Shown piece by piece: positions 8,015 through 15,550 of a stretch of DNA of 64,000 nt. A model generated the notes under the pieces. It did not search any database and was not told the origin of the DNA. It was given only the letters and a program-made list of their open reading frames with translations. The DNA comes from an uncultured Methylophilaceae bacterium. GTDB lineage: Bacteria; Pseudomonadota; Gammaproteobacteria; Burkholderiales; Methylophilaceae. How positions within the stretch are numbered: the first letter of the stretch is position 1; each line of letters begins with the position of its first letter. The stretch lies in the NCBI GenBank assembly GCA_903863255.1, contig CAIPBJ010000034.1, positions 1 through 64,000 on the forward strand. The letters run 5' to 3'. Both the position numbers and the translations under genes were made by a program.

Positions 8015-8929
8015 TCATTCCCATTCAAGAGAATGATAGATATTGTTGACGTTTCTTCTATTTACTATTTCAAATAACAACCATTTACCTTTTTCACTTT
8101 CTGCAGCTGTATCCATTGTTGATTCCATTGTTTCGCCTTTTTTTATTGAAGCTCGAATGTCTTTAAGCAAGGTTGTTAAGTAATTTTTCTCGTTTTTGAT
8201 TGCTTGTTGATAATTCGTTTGCGTCGGACCATGGCCTGGAACAACCTGTTTGAAAGTCCCGTTCGACATCTCATCAATTACCGAAATCCAACCTTTGATG
8301 TCCCCATCGATGGATGGCGTCCTATCCACAAACAATAAATCACCTGTAAACAAGGTATTGGTTTTAGAATCGACCACGGTTAGATCCGTATTTGAATGAG
8401 CTGTAGGGTAGGCAGTCAAAGTAAGGGTCCGATCACCCAAATCAAGTTCCAAAGTCGTTTTAACTGTCAATCCTGGTTTTACAATTTCGCTACCATTAAA
8501 ATCATCGCCAAGCCATTCTTTATTCGAACGAAGATAACTTTCCTTTCGCAATTCCATCGAATCAGGAAGCAAATAGTGCCCAACGAAAATGGGATTTTCC
8601 TTGGTGAAAGCCTTATTCCCGAAAATGTGGTCTGGATGAACATGAGTATTGATCACATACAAAATTGGTAAAGTGGATACTTGTCTTATCGCCTCAAGAA
8701 ATCGCGCACCAGTATGGTAACTGCCTCCGGTGTCAATCACCGCAATCCCCTTGTTCCCAACAATGAAACTCAAATTACAAATATCGCCATGGTAATCTTC
8801 AGATATATCTTCATGCAGCCCGTTGTGAACATACACACCAGAGTCGAGCTCTTTAATTTCAAAAGTTGATGCCTCTGAAGTAATAATATAAAGAAAGCTG
8901 GCACATAAAAGAATAAAGTGTTTTAACAT
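8015..8929 (-). CDS. Quinoprotein relay system zinc metallohydrolase (metallo-beta-lactamase fold)
   Basis: The 304-residue product begins with a signal peptide (MLKHFILLCASFLYIITSEA), so it acts in the periplasm. The metal-binding motif THVHPDH is near residue 97, with further ligand-type segments YPTAHSNTD, FTGDLLFVD and VPGHGPTQ. This is the SoxH-related branch of the metallo-beta-lactamase superfamily that co-occurs with PQQ-dependent dehydrogenases. A role with the SoxYZ-like carrier encoded nearby is assumed from co-occurrence; its substrate is not known. It is divergent from the cytochrome b561 gene. Confidence 0.8.
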   Translation of the reverse strand: MLKHFILLCASFLYIITSEASTFEIKELDSGVYVHNGLHEDISEDYHGDICNLSFIVGNKGIAVIDTGGSYHTGARFLEAIRQVSTLPILYVINTHVHPDHIFGNKAFTKENPIFVGHYLLPDSMELRKESYLRSNKEWLGDDFNGSEIVKPGLTVKTTLELDLGDRTLTLTAYPTAHSNTDLTVVDSKTNTLFTGDLLFVDRTPSIDGDIKGWISVIDEMSNGTFKQVVPGHGPTQTNYQQAIKNEKNYLTTLLKDIRASIKKGETMESTMDTAAESEKGKWLLFEIVNRRNVNNIYHSLEWE

Positions 8930-9035
8930 GAATAAACCTTATCAGAACATTTTCAAATTTTGTTAGAATATATTAACTTGGATAATGGCATAGACGTTAT
9001 CATATAACCAGACATTCTATTGGAGCTTAAACATC

Positions 9036-9629
9036 ATGAATAATGATAAATATTCTAAAACGGCAATATTCCTGCATTGGATAATTGGATTTGGCATTCT
9101 GGCCATGTTTGCGCTTGGATGGTTTATGACGGACTTACCAAAAGACGGACCTAAAGTAACTTCATTTGATTTATTCAATTTGGGTCTTTTTAATTGGAAT
9201 ACTCCTGAAGAAGTCTCACCCCGAACTTTTTATTACAATTTACATAAATCAATTGGTATCACTTTATTAGTATTGGTTATTTTTCGTACTTTCTGGCGAA
9301 TCACACATCAACCACCAGCATTGTTAGAAACACTAAAAATATGGGAAAAGAAGTTAGCAACTGCTGGGCATCATATGCTTTATCTTCTTATGTATATTAT
9401 GCCTGTCACTGGATTGGTAATGGCCGTTTTTAGTAAGTTCGGAATCAAATGGTTTGGTATTCCTCTTTTGAGTGGATTGGACAATAAATCCGTGAGAGAA
9501 GCATTTATGTCCATTCATGAAATTGTTGGCTGGGTTTTATTGGCCGTAATAACGATCCATGTTTTAGGCGCCCTGAAACATAAATTTATCGATAAAGACA
9601 AAACCCTTAGTCGTATGTCTTTTCATTAG
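9036..9629 (+). CDS. Cytochrome b561-family membrane protein
   Basis: The 197-residue protein has four predicted membrane helices and the histidines expected to hold two b-type haems (FLHWIIGFG near residue 14, LHKSIGITLL near residue 70, a HEIVGW segment and a histidine in the last helix). Family members move electrons between the quinone pool and periplasmic partners. The position between the metallohydrolase and the SoxYZ-like carrier suggests that it is the membrane link of the same quinoprotein-associated relay; this is inference. The ribosome site GGAG lies a little far from the ATG. Confidence 0.85.
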   Translation: MNNDKYSKTAIFLHWIIGFGILAMFALGWFMTDLPKDGPKVTSFDLFNLGLFNWNTPEEVSPRTFYYNLHKSIGITLLVLVIFRTFWRITHQPPALLETLKIWEKKLATAGHHMLYLLMYIMPVTGLVMAVFSKFGIKWFGIPLLSGLDNKSVREAFMSIHEIVGWVLLAVITIHVLGALKHKFIDKDKTLSRMSFH

Positions 9630-9641
9630 GAATTAATTTTG

Positions 9642-9661
9642 CCTCGGCCTGATGGCCGAGG
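9642..9661. terminator. GC-rich hairpin between converging genes
   Basis: CCTCGGCC (9642-9649) pairs perfectly with GGCCGAGG (9654-9661) around a TGAT loop. It lies between the cytochrome b561 gene and the converging SoxYZ-like gene, where a two-way terminator would be expected. Neither side has a proper T-tract, so it may work with Rho or simply protect 3' ends. Confidence 0.45.
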
Positions 9662-9719
9662 GGTTGCTAGCCAGCTTGAAATTGGCATAACCGGCAAATG
9701 TTCCTACTGGGTAAGGCTG

Positions 9720-10523
9720 TCAAATCTTTAATTCTAACTGCTTGCTAAAATTCTTTCCCTCATTGTCTGTAGCGTTAACTTCAAGAATTCCATTGTTTGA
9801 TGGAACAAAGTCGAATCTCAAATACGGATCCTCACTTGTCGCAACTCCAAAATCAACAACCATTATTGGAGTGGAGTTATAGGTAAATATTGCTTTTTGT
9901 ATGTAAAACGCAGGCACGTAACCTTGAGATACCAAATCCCTTTGCAAGCCAGTACGCATGGGGTGCTTTATGATGAAAGTAGCACTATTTGTTTCGCCTA
10001 ATTGAATAGGCTCGTTAACGTTAAGTTTGATCTTACCTGCTGAGGCGCGAATAGCAGCTTCATCGTTGTTATCTACATTTCCACCGCATCCTCCCGCAGC
10101 TCGAATCTCAATCGAAGCCATGACTAGTTTACCGTCCTCTGTTTCGCCAATTGCTCTGACATAAGAGTCCATTTCCATGCGAATTCGAGTAGCTAACCTA
10201 AACTTTCCTATCATATCTTTAATGTGGTAGGTAGCTACAAGCGGGATGGGGTTTGCATCAACGATGAGATAGATGTTTTTTATGGCATCTGCATCTGACT
10301 GTGGCTTGTCAATAAAAATCTCAATGGGAACTTGAGCCCCACTTTCGGCTCGGTGAGGGGCTGTTAACTTGATGAAAGGCGCGTCCGATATATCTCGCTT
10401 ATTAAAAAAAGCTTCCTTAACAACGGGCCATTTTGTTGGATCAGACTCAGCAAATGCATTATTGCTAAAAAAAATGGCAACGAAAAAGATCATTGTCCAT
10501 TTAGTAAAGGGTTGTTTAAACAT
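9720..10523 (-). CDS. Quinoprotein dehydrogenase-associated SoxYZ-like carrier
   Basis: This 267-residue secreted protein has a signal peptide (MIFFVAIFFSNNAFAE, from about residue 11). A SoxY-like domain ends in a glycine-framed cysteine (AAGGCGGN, about residue 147), and a SoxZ-like immunoglobulin-fold domain forms the second half. In sulfur oxidation SoxY and SoxZ are separate proteins and the SoxY cysteine carries the substrate; the fused form accompanies PQQ-dependent dehydrogenases, where its cargo is unknown. It lies downstream of the TonB-dependent receptor on the same strand with 123 bases between them. Confidence 0.85.
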   Translation of the reverse strand: MFKQPFTKWTMIFFVAIFFSNNAFAESDPTKWPVVKEAFFNKRDISDAPFIKLTAPHRAESGAQVPIEIFIDKPQSDADAIKNIYLIVDANPIPLVATYHIKDMIGKFRLATRIRMEMDSYVRAIGETEDGKLVMASIEIRAAGGCGGNVDNNDEAAIRASAGKIKLNVNEPIQLGETNSATFIIKHPMRTGLQRDLVSQGYVPAFYIQKAIFTYNSTPIMVVDFGVATSEDPYLRFDFVPSNNGILEVNATDNEGKNFSKQLELKI

Positions 10524-10646
10524 ATCGATCGCTACCTGAACTTAGGATTACCATTTTGATATGACTATAATGCTAATAATTAAGTTCAAATTCAAGCAAT
10601 TATTCAATGAATTTTTAGTTGAGAACACTAAGAAGCTTCGCAACCA

Positions 10647-12860
10647 TTAGAATTGATAGCTTGCATTCAGTCCAATTAACCAGTTCTTTCCCGCGCCACT
10701 TTCGTAGTATTGGCTGTTGCTGTCATTTATTCTGACTGAACTTACATAATTACGATCAAATAAGTTTTCAATTCTTAGGAATTCTGCAACATGCCATTTA
10801 TTTATGGCTTGGCTGAATCCTCCTCGCCAGTTCAAGACAGAATATCCAGGCGCATAATCCGATGTTTTATCCGAAACATATACTTTGTCCAGGGCATGGA
10901 CTTCAAATGCGGTAGAAAATCCAGAAGTTGGTTCTTTCCAACTGATCTCTGCATAAGCCGTTTGTTTATAGGTGCCAGGGATCACTTTCCCACTTGATAC
11001 CCAACTTCCGGATTTTGATAAACAAGAAGATGAGCTTGATGCAATTGCACCCGAACAAAATGGGTCCGAGTATGTGGCATCAAGGTATGCATAAGAGGCA
11101 TAACCAGAGAATCCTTTACCCAAATCCGAATCAATAGAAAGCTCCAATCCGTTTCTTTCAGTCCCTCCGGCATTTTGGTAAGTTGAACGTCCCGCAACGC
11201 TATTCGCGACCACAATTTCATTATTGGTGTCAGTTTTAAAAACAGCAATATTTGCACGGGTGTTCGGTCCCAGGAATGCCTTGGCACCAATTTCATAATT
11301 ATTACTTGTCGCTGGACTTAGATTAAAGTTAAATGTCCCATTCGTTGGACCATAAGCCATTTCGATGAGTGTTGGCGTTTCGAAACCCTTTCCTGCGTTA
11401 GCATAAAGATTGATCATGGGGTTAAGTTTGAAAACAACCCCAGCAACCGGTGTTGTATCGCTAAAGCTAACGCTACCTCCATCGTTTCCATTCGAAAGAA
11501 AATGATCGTCGGATTTGATGTTTACGTTACTATGACGAACACCTGCAATAATGTCCCACCTGGAAATAGGTGACCATTCTATCTGAGCATATTGATCAAA
11601 ATTCCATGCGGTATCGTTCTCATCCCGACGAAGCGACCCTTGGACACCACAGATAACCCCTACATTACAGATGAGACTGCTACTTCCATTCACCGGTACA
11701 AAATTATCATAACCCGTTCTATGGTCATCCATGGCATCATAATTGGCTCCAATAGATAAATTGATTGGTCCTCCGGCAAATTCACCCTTGTGTGAGTATC
11801 GTAAATCAATCCCCTCGAATTCCCGGTCAATTTTCGCTACCCCTCCAGAGGTCTTGGAAGTTGGTAGGTAGGTTTTGACAAGGACACCATTGCCTGCAAT
11901 ATTTGAACCGATCGATTGAAACTGGGTATTACCTCGCGTTCCTCCATAAGCCATAAGGCTAACTTCGTTGTTTGGGTCTAGGTCGTGTTCAAGTTTTGCA
12001 CCTGCCATTGCCTGATCTCTTTCAACACGCGTATTAAAGCTGTATGTATTTGCAATGACCTGTTTCGGATTTTGTTGCCATTGTGATTTTGTTAGACCCT
12101 GAGGGTCTTGGGCTAATGGCAAATTCAGGTAATTTGTAATGATTGTTAATCGGGTATCTTCTTTTAATTGAATGCCAAGCTTTGCATTAAACAAGTCACG
12201 GCGATAGGCACTGTGACTTCTATAACCATCACTCTCAAGGTGTGAATAGTTGGCAAGGTAGTTAAACTCCTGAGCATCCCCTCCAAATTGAATGGACTCT
12301 TTCCTTGTGCCATAACTTCCAGCTGCAAACGAACCCTTTAATGTGTTTTCTTTTGGGCCATCTTCCGTAAATATTTGAACCACACCACCAGAGGAATTTC
12401 CATAAAGAGCAGAAAAAGGGCCACGCATGACTTCGATACTTTTTGCCGAATCTAAATCGAACGTACCAGATTGCCCCTGTCCGTCAGGCATCGTTAATGG
12501 AATCCCATCTGCGTAAAGTCGTATGCCCCGTATCCCGAATTGTGACCTGGCTCCAAAACCACGGGATGCTATTTGAAGGTCTTGAGCATATTGACCTCTG
12601 AATTGGGTAACAATGCCAGGGACACGACTTAGACTCTCAGCAATGTTGGCTTGAAGTTGCCCGTCCTTAATTTTTTCTGCATCGACTACATCAATTGAAA
12701 CCGGCAAATCAAAACTGTTATGTTCCATCCTGGTTGCTGTTACAACGATTGGAGGGGCGATGTTACTTGATATATTCTCTTCTGAAAAAGCAGAATAACT
12801 TGCAAGAAAAATGCACGTGATGGATAAGGGTAGGACTCTCTTTATTTTGGTTTTAGGCAT
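10647..12860 (-). CDS. TonB-dependent outer-membrane receptor resembling PqqU (YncD)
   Basis: The 737-residue receptor has a signal peptide, a TonB-box-like segment (PIVVTATR, about residues 37-44), a plug domain (QDLQIASRGFGARSQFG; DGIPLTMPDGQGQ; MRGPFSALYGNSSGGV) and a 22-strand-type barrel ending in aromatic YQF. The plug phrases and barrel segments such as GKGFETPTL and FDRNYVSSVRIN closely match my recollection of E. coli YncD, renamed PqqU because it imports pyrroloquinoline quinone. Given the neighbouring quinoprotein genes, PQQ uptake is a reasonable proposal; a metal chelate (iron or lanthanide) is the alternative. A Fur-like and an FNR-like site lie upstream. Confidence 0.8.
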   Translation of the reverse strand: MPKTKIKRVLPLSITCIFLASYSAFSEENISSNIAPPIVVTATRMEHNSFDLPVSIDVVDAEKIKDGQLQANIAESLSRVPGIVTQFRGQYAQDLQIASRGFGARSQFGIRGIRLYADGIPLTMPDGQGQSGTFDLDSAKSIEVMRGPFSALYGNSSGGVVQIFTEDGPKENTLKGSFAAGSYGTRKESIQFGGDAQEFNYLANYSHLESDGYRSHSAYRRDLFNAKLGIQLKEDTRLTIITNYLNLPLAQDPQGLTKSQWQQNPKQVIANTYSFNTRVERDQAMAGAKLEHDLDPNNEVSLMAYGGTRGNTQFQSIGSNIAGNGVLVKTYLPTSKTSGGVAKIDREFEGIDLRYSHKGEFAGGPINLSIGANYDAMDDHRTGYDNFVPVNGSSSLICNVGVICGVQGSLRRDENDTAWNFDQYAQIEWSPISRWDIIAGVRHSNVNIKSDDHFLSNGNDGGSVSFSDTTPVAGVVFKLNPMINLYANAGKGFETPTLIEMAYGPTNGTFNFNLSPATSNNYEIGAKAFLGPNTRANIAVFKTDTNNEIVVANSVAGRSTYQNAGGTERNGLELSIDSDLGKGFSGYASYAYLDATYSDPFCSGAIASSSSSCLSKSGSWVSSGKVIPGTYKQTAYAEISWKEPTSGFSTAFEVHALDKVYVSDKTSDYAPGYSVLNWRGGFSQAINKWHVAEFLRIENLFDRNYVSSVRINDSNSQYYESGAGKNWLIGLNASYQF

Positions 12861-12919
12861 TTTAAATAATTAACGGGATTAAGATGCCGACTAGGATAGT
12901 GAGATTACAGACAAATGAT

Positions 12920-12938
12920 AATAATGATTTTCATTAGC
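12920..12938 (-). promoter_or_regulatory. Fur-like box upstream of the TonB-dependent receptor
   Basis: Read on the minus strand, the 19 bases GCTAATGAAAATCATTATT agree at 16 positions with the Fur consensus GATAATGATAATCATTATC. The site is about 60 bases before the receptor ATG, in the promoter zone. Metal-dependent repression by a Fur-family protein is inferred. Confidence 0.55.
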
Positions 12939-12948
12939 TTATTATCTA

Positions 12949-12986
12949 CTTGCATGAAATTTGATTTACATCAAACTTTATGCAAG
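12949..12986 (-). promoter_or_regulatory. FNR-type palindrome within a 38-bp inverted repeat
   Basis: A 17-bp arm (12949-12965) pairs with 12970-12986 at 15 of 17 positions around a four-base centre. The core TTGATTTACATCAA (12961-12974) is a perfect TTGAT-N4-ATCAA site, the consensus for FNR/Anr regulators. It is centred about 107 bases upstream of the receptor start and just upstream of the Fur-like box, a sensible place for an activator. Confidence 0.6.
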
Positions 12987-12990
12987 TTAT

Positions 12991-13030
12991 GAGGAAGTTG
13001 ACTTCCTCCCCGCCATGAATGGCGAGGTTT
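12991..13030. repeat. Two tandem hairpins; possible scar of an IS200/IS605-type element end
   Basis: GAGGAAGT (12991-12998) pairs with ACTTCCTC (13001-13008), and a second hairpin with one mismatch spans 13008-13027 and runs into TTTTA. On the minus strand the order is a CCTCGCCAT...GGCGGGGAGG hairpin followed by GAAGTCAA. I recall this pattern from the 3' ends of IS200/IS605-family elements (TnpB guide-RNA end). No transposase is present. The alternative is an ordinary terminator. Confidence 0.3.
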
Positions 13031-13131
13031 TACTCTCAATTTTGATAAAGGTTGGCAATGATGATTCCATAGAAGGCGAAGTACACATGACTGAAAGTGG
13101 TGAGCTTTTATTTTTGACCTAACTGATCAAC

Positions 13132-14358
13132 TCAAATAAAGCAGTCCATTAATTGAATTTTTACTGTTGAGCCGGCGAGAACTTCTTTTTCATCTTCTTC
13201 AAGAATGATAAAGCAGTTTGCTAATGACATGGAGCTTAAGACCCCGGAACTCTGATTCGGCGTCGGCTTCACTTTCCAGGACCCGTCGTTGGTCTCAAAC
13301 AAAATTCCCCTTTGAAACTCCATTCGACCCTTTATTTTATTTATGTTTTCTATGCAAATGGCTTCCAGAACAGGCAATGTCTTTGGATTGGTTTGTCCCA
13401 TGAGGGTTAGGATGGATTCTTTAACAATCTGATAAAATGTGACCATAACTGCTACTGGGTTTCCTGGTAGGCCAAAGTAATATGTATTCTTAATCTTTCC
13501 AAATGCTAAAGGCCGTCCTGGCTTCATTGCAATTTTCCAGGATAGGATATCCCCGTGCTTAGCAAGTAACTCTTTCATGTAGTCAGCTTCACCTACTGAG
13601 ACTCCACCGGAGGTGATTACAACGTCTGCATTCTTTGACGCATCCAATAGGGCAGACTCCAGTCGGGCCGGATCGTCTGGAATCGATCCCATGTCCAGAA
13701 AATCTAGGCCTAATCTGGATAACATTCCAAAAATGGTGTATCTGTTGCTGTCATGTATTTGTCCAGATTGAAGTTCTTTGTCGATACTTGCAATTTCACT
13801 TCCAGTTGTAAAAAAGGCGACTTTGATCTTACGAAAAACGTTAACTTCCTCTAAACCTATCGATGCAATCAATCCTAAATCGGCAGGCCTTATTAGGTGA
13901 CCTTTGTCTAGAACTTTCTGGCCTTTTTCTAAATCCTCACCAGAAAATCTTACGTTTGCATTCACTTTTAAATTGTTTGTAAAGGTAATCTTATTACCAT
14001 CCAACTTTACGTTTTCTTGAGGTATCACGGTATCGGTTTCATTTGGCACGATTGCACCAGTCATGATTCTGATACAAGCTCCTTTTTTGATCGATCCTGG
14101 ATAGGGTTTTCCTGCAAGTGACGTTCCAATAATTTCGAGTGTGATCTGTTCAGACTGAATATGATCGGATAAATTAAAAGCGTATCCATCCATAGCAGAG
14201 TTATTGAAGTTTGGAACATTTTCAGGCGATGATAATTCTTCCGCAAGAATTCTAGATAGAGCAGATTTGAGAGGTAATTTCTCGGTATCTACTACCGGAA
14301 CCAAGTAGGATCGGATGACTTTTCTCGTTTCTTCAACGGACATCTCTTTAGGATTCAT
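13132..14358 (-). CDS. moeA: Molybdopterin molybdenumtransferase MoeA
   Basis: The 408-residue enzyme inserts molybdate into adenylated molybdopterin in the cytoplasm. Family signatures seen are NFNNSAMDGYAF (near residue 50), MTGAIVPNETDTVIPQE (near residue 100), the nucleotide-binding SGGVSVGEADYMKELL (near residue 250) and GLPGNPVAVMVTFY. The start is set at 14358, where an AGAGAG ribosome site precedes the ATG 13 bases after the mobB stop; a start at 14397 would overlap mobB. It is the last gene of the run moaA, mobA, mobB, moeA. Confidence 0.93.
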   Translation of the reverse strand: MNPKEMSVEETRKVIRSYLVPVVDTEKLPLKSALSRILAEELSSPENVPNFNNSAMDGYAFNLSDHIQSEQITLEIIGTSLAGKPYPGSIKKGACIRIMTGAIVPNETDTVIPQENVKLDGNKITFTNNLKVNANVRFSGEDLEKGQKVLDKGHLIRPADLGLIASIGLEEVNVFRKIKVAFFTTGSEIASIDKELQSGQIHDSNRYTIFGMLSRLGLDFLDMGSIPDDPARLESALLDASKNADVVITSGGVSVGEADYMKELLAKHGDILSWKIAMKPGRPLAFGKIKNTYYFGLPGNPVAVMVTFYQIVKESILTLMGQTNPKTLPVLEAICIENINKIKGRMEFQRGILFETNDGSWKVKPTPNQSSGVLSSMSLANCFIILEEDEKEVLAGSTVKIQLMDCFI

Positions 14359-14371
14359 GTTGCTCTCTTTT

Positions 14372-14941
14372 CTAAATTCGATTTTTTTGACGTTCACGTA
14401 ATGGTAACCAATTTTGAATGAAGCAGGCGATATTGTCAGGACTGTTAAGGTCTAACAAAGGGATGGGGCAATTTAATTCTATATCAGTCGCAATTGCAAT
14501 AAGGAGTGGATCCCTATTTGAATCCAAAGGAAGTTCTAATGCAGATCTAACAATCTTGATTTTTGGGATATTCGTATTTCTGAAGCCTTCAACTAGAATA
14601 ATATCAACCAAATCAGCGTCCATCTTGTTTAAAAGCTGGATCAAATAGGCATTTGAATCTGAATCATGTTTGGGATCATTTGATTCAGTTATTAATGCCC
14701 AGCGTTCACTAGAACCAATCATCGTTTGAATTGCACCTGACTTTCTTAACATGTAACTGTCTTTTCCAGGGTAGTCGATCTCAAATGAATGATGTGCATG
14801 TTTAATGACTGAAACCCTTATGCCAAGCTTGAATAGTTCAGGAAGAAGCTTTGTTAATAAGGTTGTTTTTCCAACGCCACTTCCTTCCCCATAGAAGCCG
14901 AGAACTGGAATTGGGAAGTTGAATGTATTATCAGGATTCAT
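14372..14941 (-). CDS. mobB: Molybdopterin-guanine dinucleotide biosynthesis adaptor MobB
   Basis: The 189-residue GTP-binding protein has a P-loop near its N-terminus (GEGSGVGKTTLL, about residues 19-30), followed by the typical VIKHAHHSFEIDYPGKDSY segment. MobB assists MobA in attaching GMP to molybdopterin but is not strictly essential in E. coli. It lies ten bases behind mobA and 13 bases before moeA, consistent with one transcript. Genomes with this set commonly supply bis-MGD to formate dehydrogenase or nitrate reductase, neither of which is in the window. Confidence 0.9.
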   Translation of the reverse strand: MNPDNTFNFPIPVLGFYGEGSGVGKTTLLTKLLPELFKLGIRVSVIKHAHHSFEIDYPGKDSYMLRKSGAIQTMIGSSERWALITESNDPKHDSDSNAYLIQLLNKMDADLVDIILVEGFRNTNIPKIKIVRSALELPLDSNRDPLLIAIATDIELNCPIPLLDLNSPDNIACFIQNWLPLRERQKNRI

Positions 14942-14950
14942 AAAGTTAGC

Positions 14951-15538
14951 TTAAGCCATGTCTTCTAGGTTGGTTAATTCTTTCATTGTGTTTAGGTTTG
15001 CGAATGCATCTGGCGAGTCATTGAAGCAAACTTTGGCCGCGTCATGAAGGGATTGCCATTGATCGACTTTTCTGCCGCCCTCGTTAAGAAACGCTTCCAG
15101 GCTCGGTAATAACGATATTTTATAAATCGAAAAGACGGGCTGTGGGAAACCGGAATGGACAGCCACCGCCATATCGGAATTTTCTTCGATTAAAGGATAA
15201 ACCAGTCTTTCGGCCAAAGTTAACGGTAGCAGGGGTGCATCACAAGGCACGATCAGGACGTATGGATGCTTTGCTGCCTTCATTCCGGCATGTAAACCAG
15301 CTAAAGGCCCAGCAAAGCCAGGTATTTCATCCTGAACAATTGGATAGCCAAATGAAGAATAGTAATCAATCTCTCGATTAGCATTGATTATCAACTCATC
15401 TACTTGATGCTTAAAGCGTTCAATAACATGAGCGATCAGTGGGCGTTTCTGGAAATTAACCAGTCCCTTGTCCAGCCCTCCCATTCGGGTCGCTTTGCCT
15501 CCCGACAGAATAACGCCGGTAATTCGGATGGTTGTCAT
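14951..15538 (-). CDS. mobA: Molybdenum cofactor guanylyltransferase MobA
   Basis: The 195-residue nucleotidyltransferase shows the GTP-binding signature GVILSGGKATRMGGLDKG (about residues 8-25) and the metal-binding VPCDAPLLP (about residues 97-105). MobA joins GMP to molybdenum-molybdopterin to give the dinucleotide cofactor used by DMSO-reductase-family enzymes such as formate dehydrogenase. Only 12 bases separate it from moaA upstream. Confidence 0.92.
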   Translation of the reverse strand: MTTIRITGVILSGGKATRMGGLDKGLVNFQKRPLIAHVIERFKHQVDELIINANREIDYYSSFGYPIVQDEIPGFAGPLAGLHAGMKAAKHPYVLIVPCDAPLLPLTLAERLVYPLIEENSDMAVAVHSGFPQPVFSIYKISLLPSLEAFLNEGGRKVDQWQSLHDAAKVCFNDSPDAFANLNTMKELTNLEDMA

Positions 15539-15550
15539 TCTGGATTGACT

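Noticed and set aside
13015-13122. Plus-strand 35-codon frame starting at an ATG in the second hairpin (MNGEVLLSIL...)
   Set aside because: There is no ribosome site, the start lies within a hairpin, and I recognise no similarity; it could be a fragment but cannot be supported as a gene.
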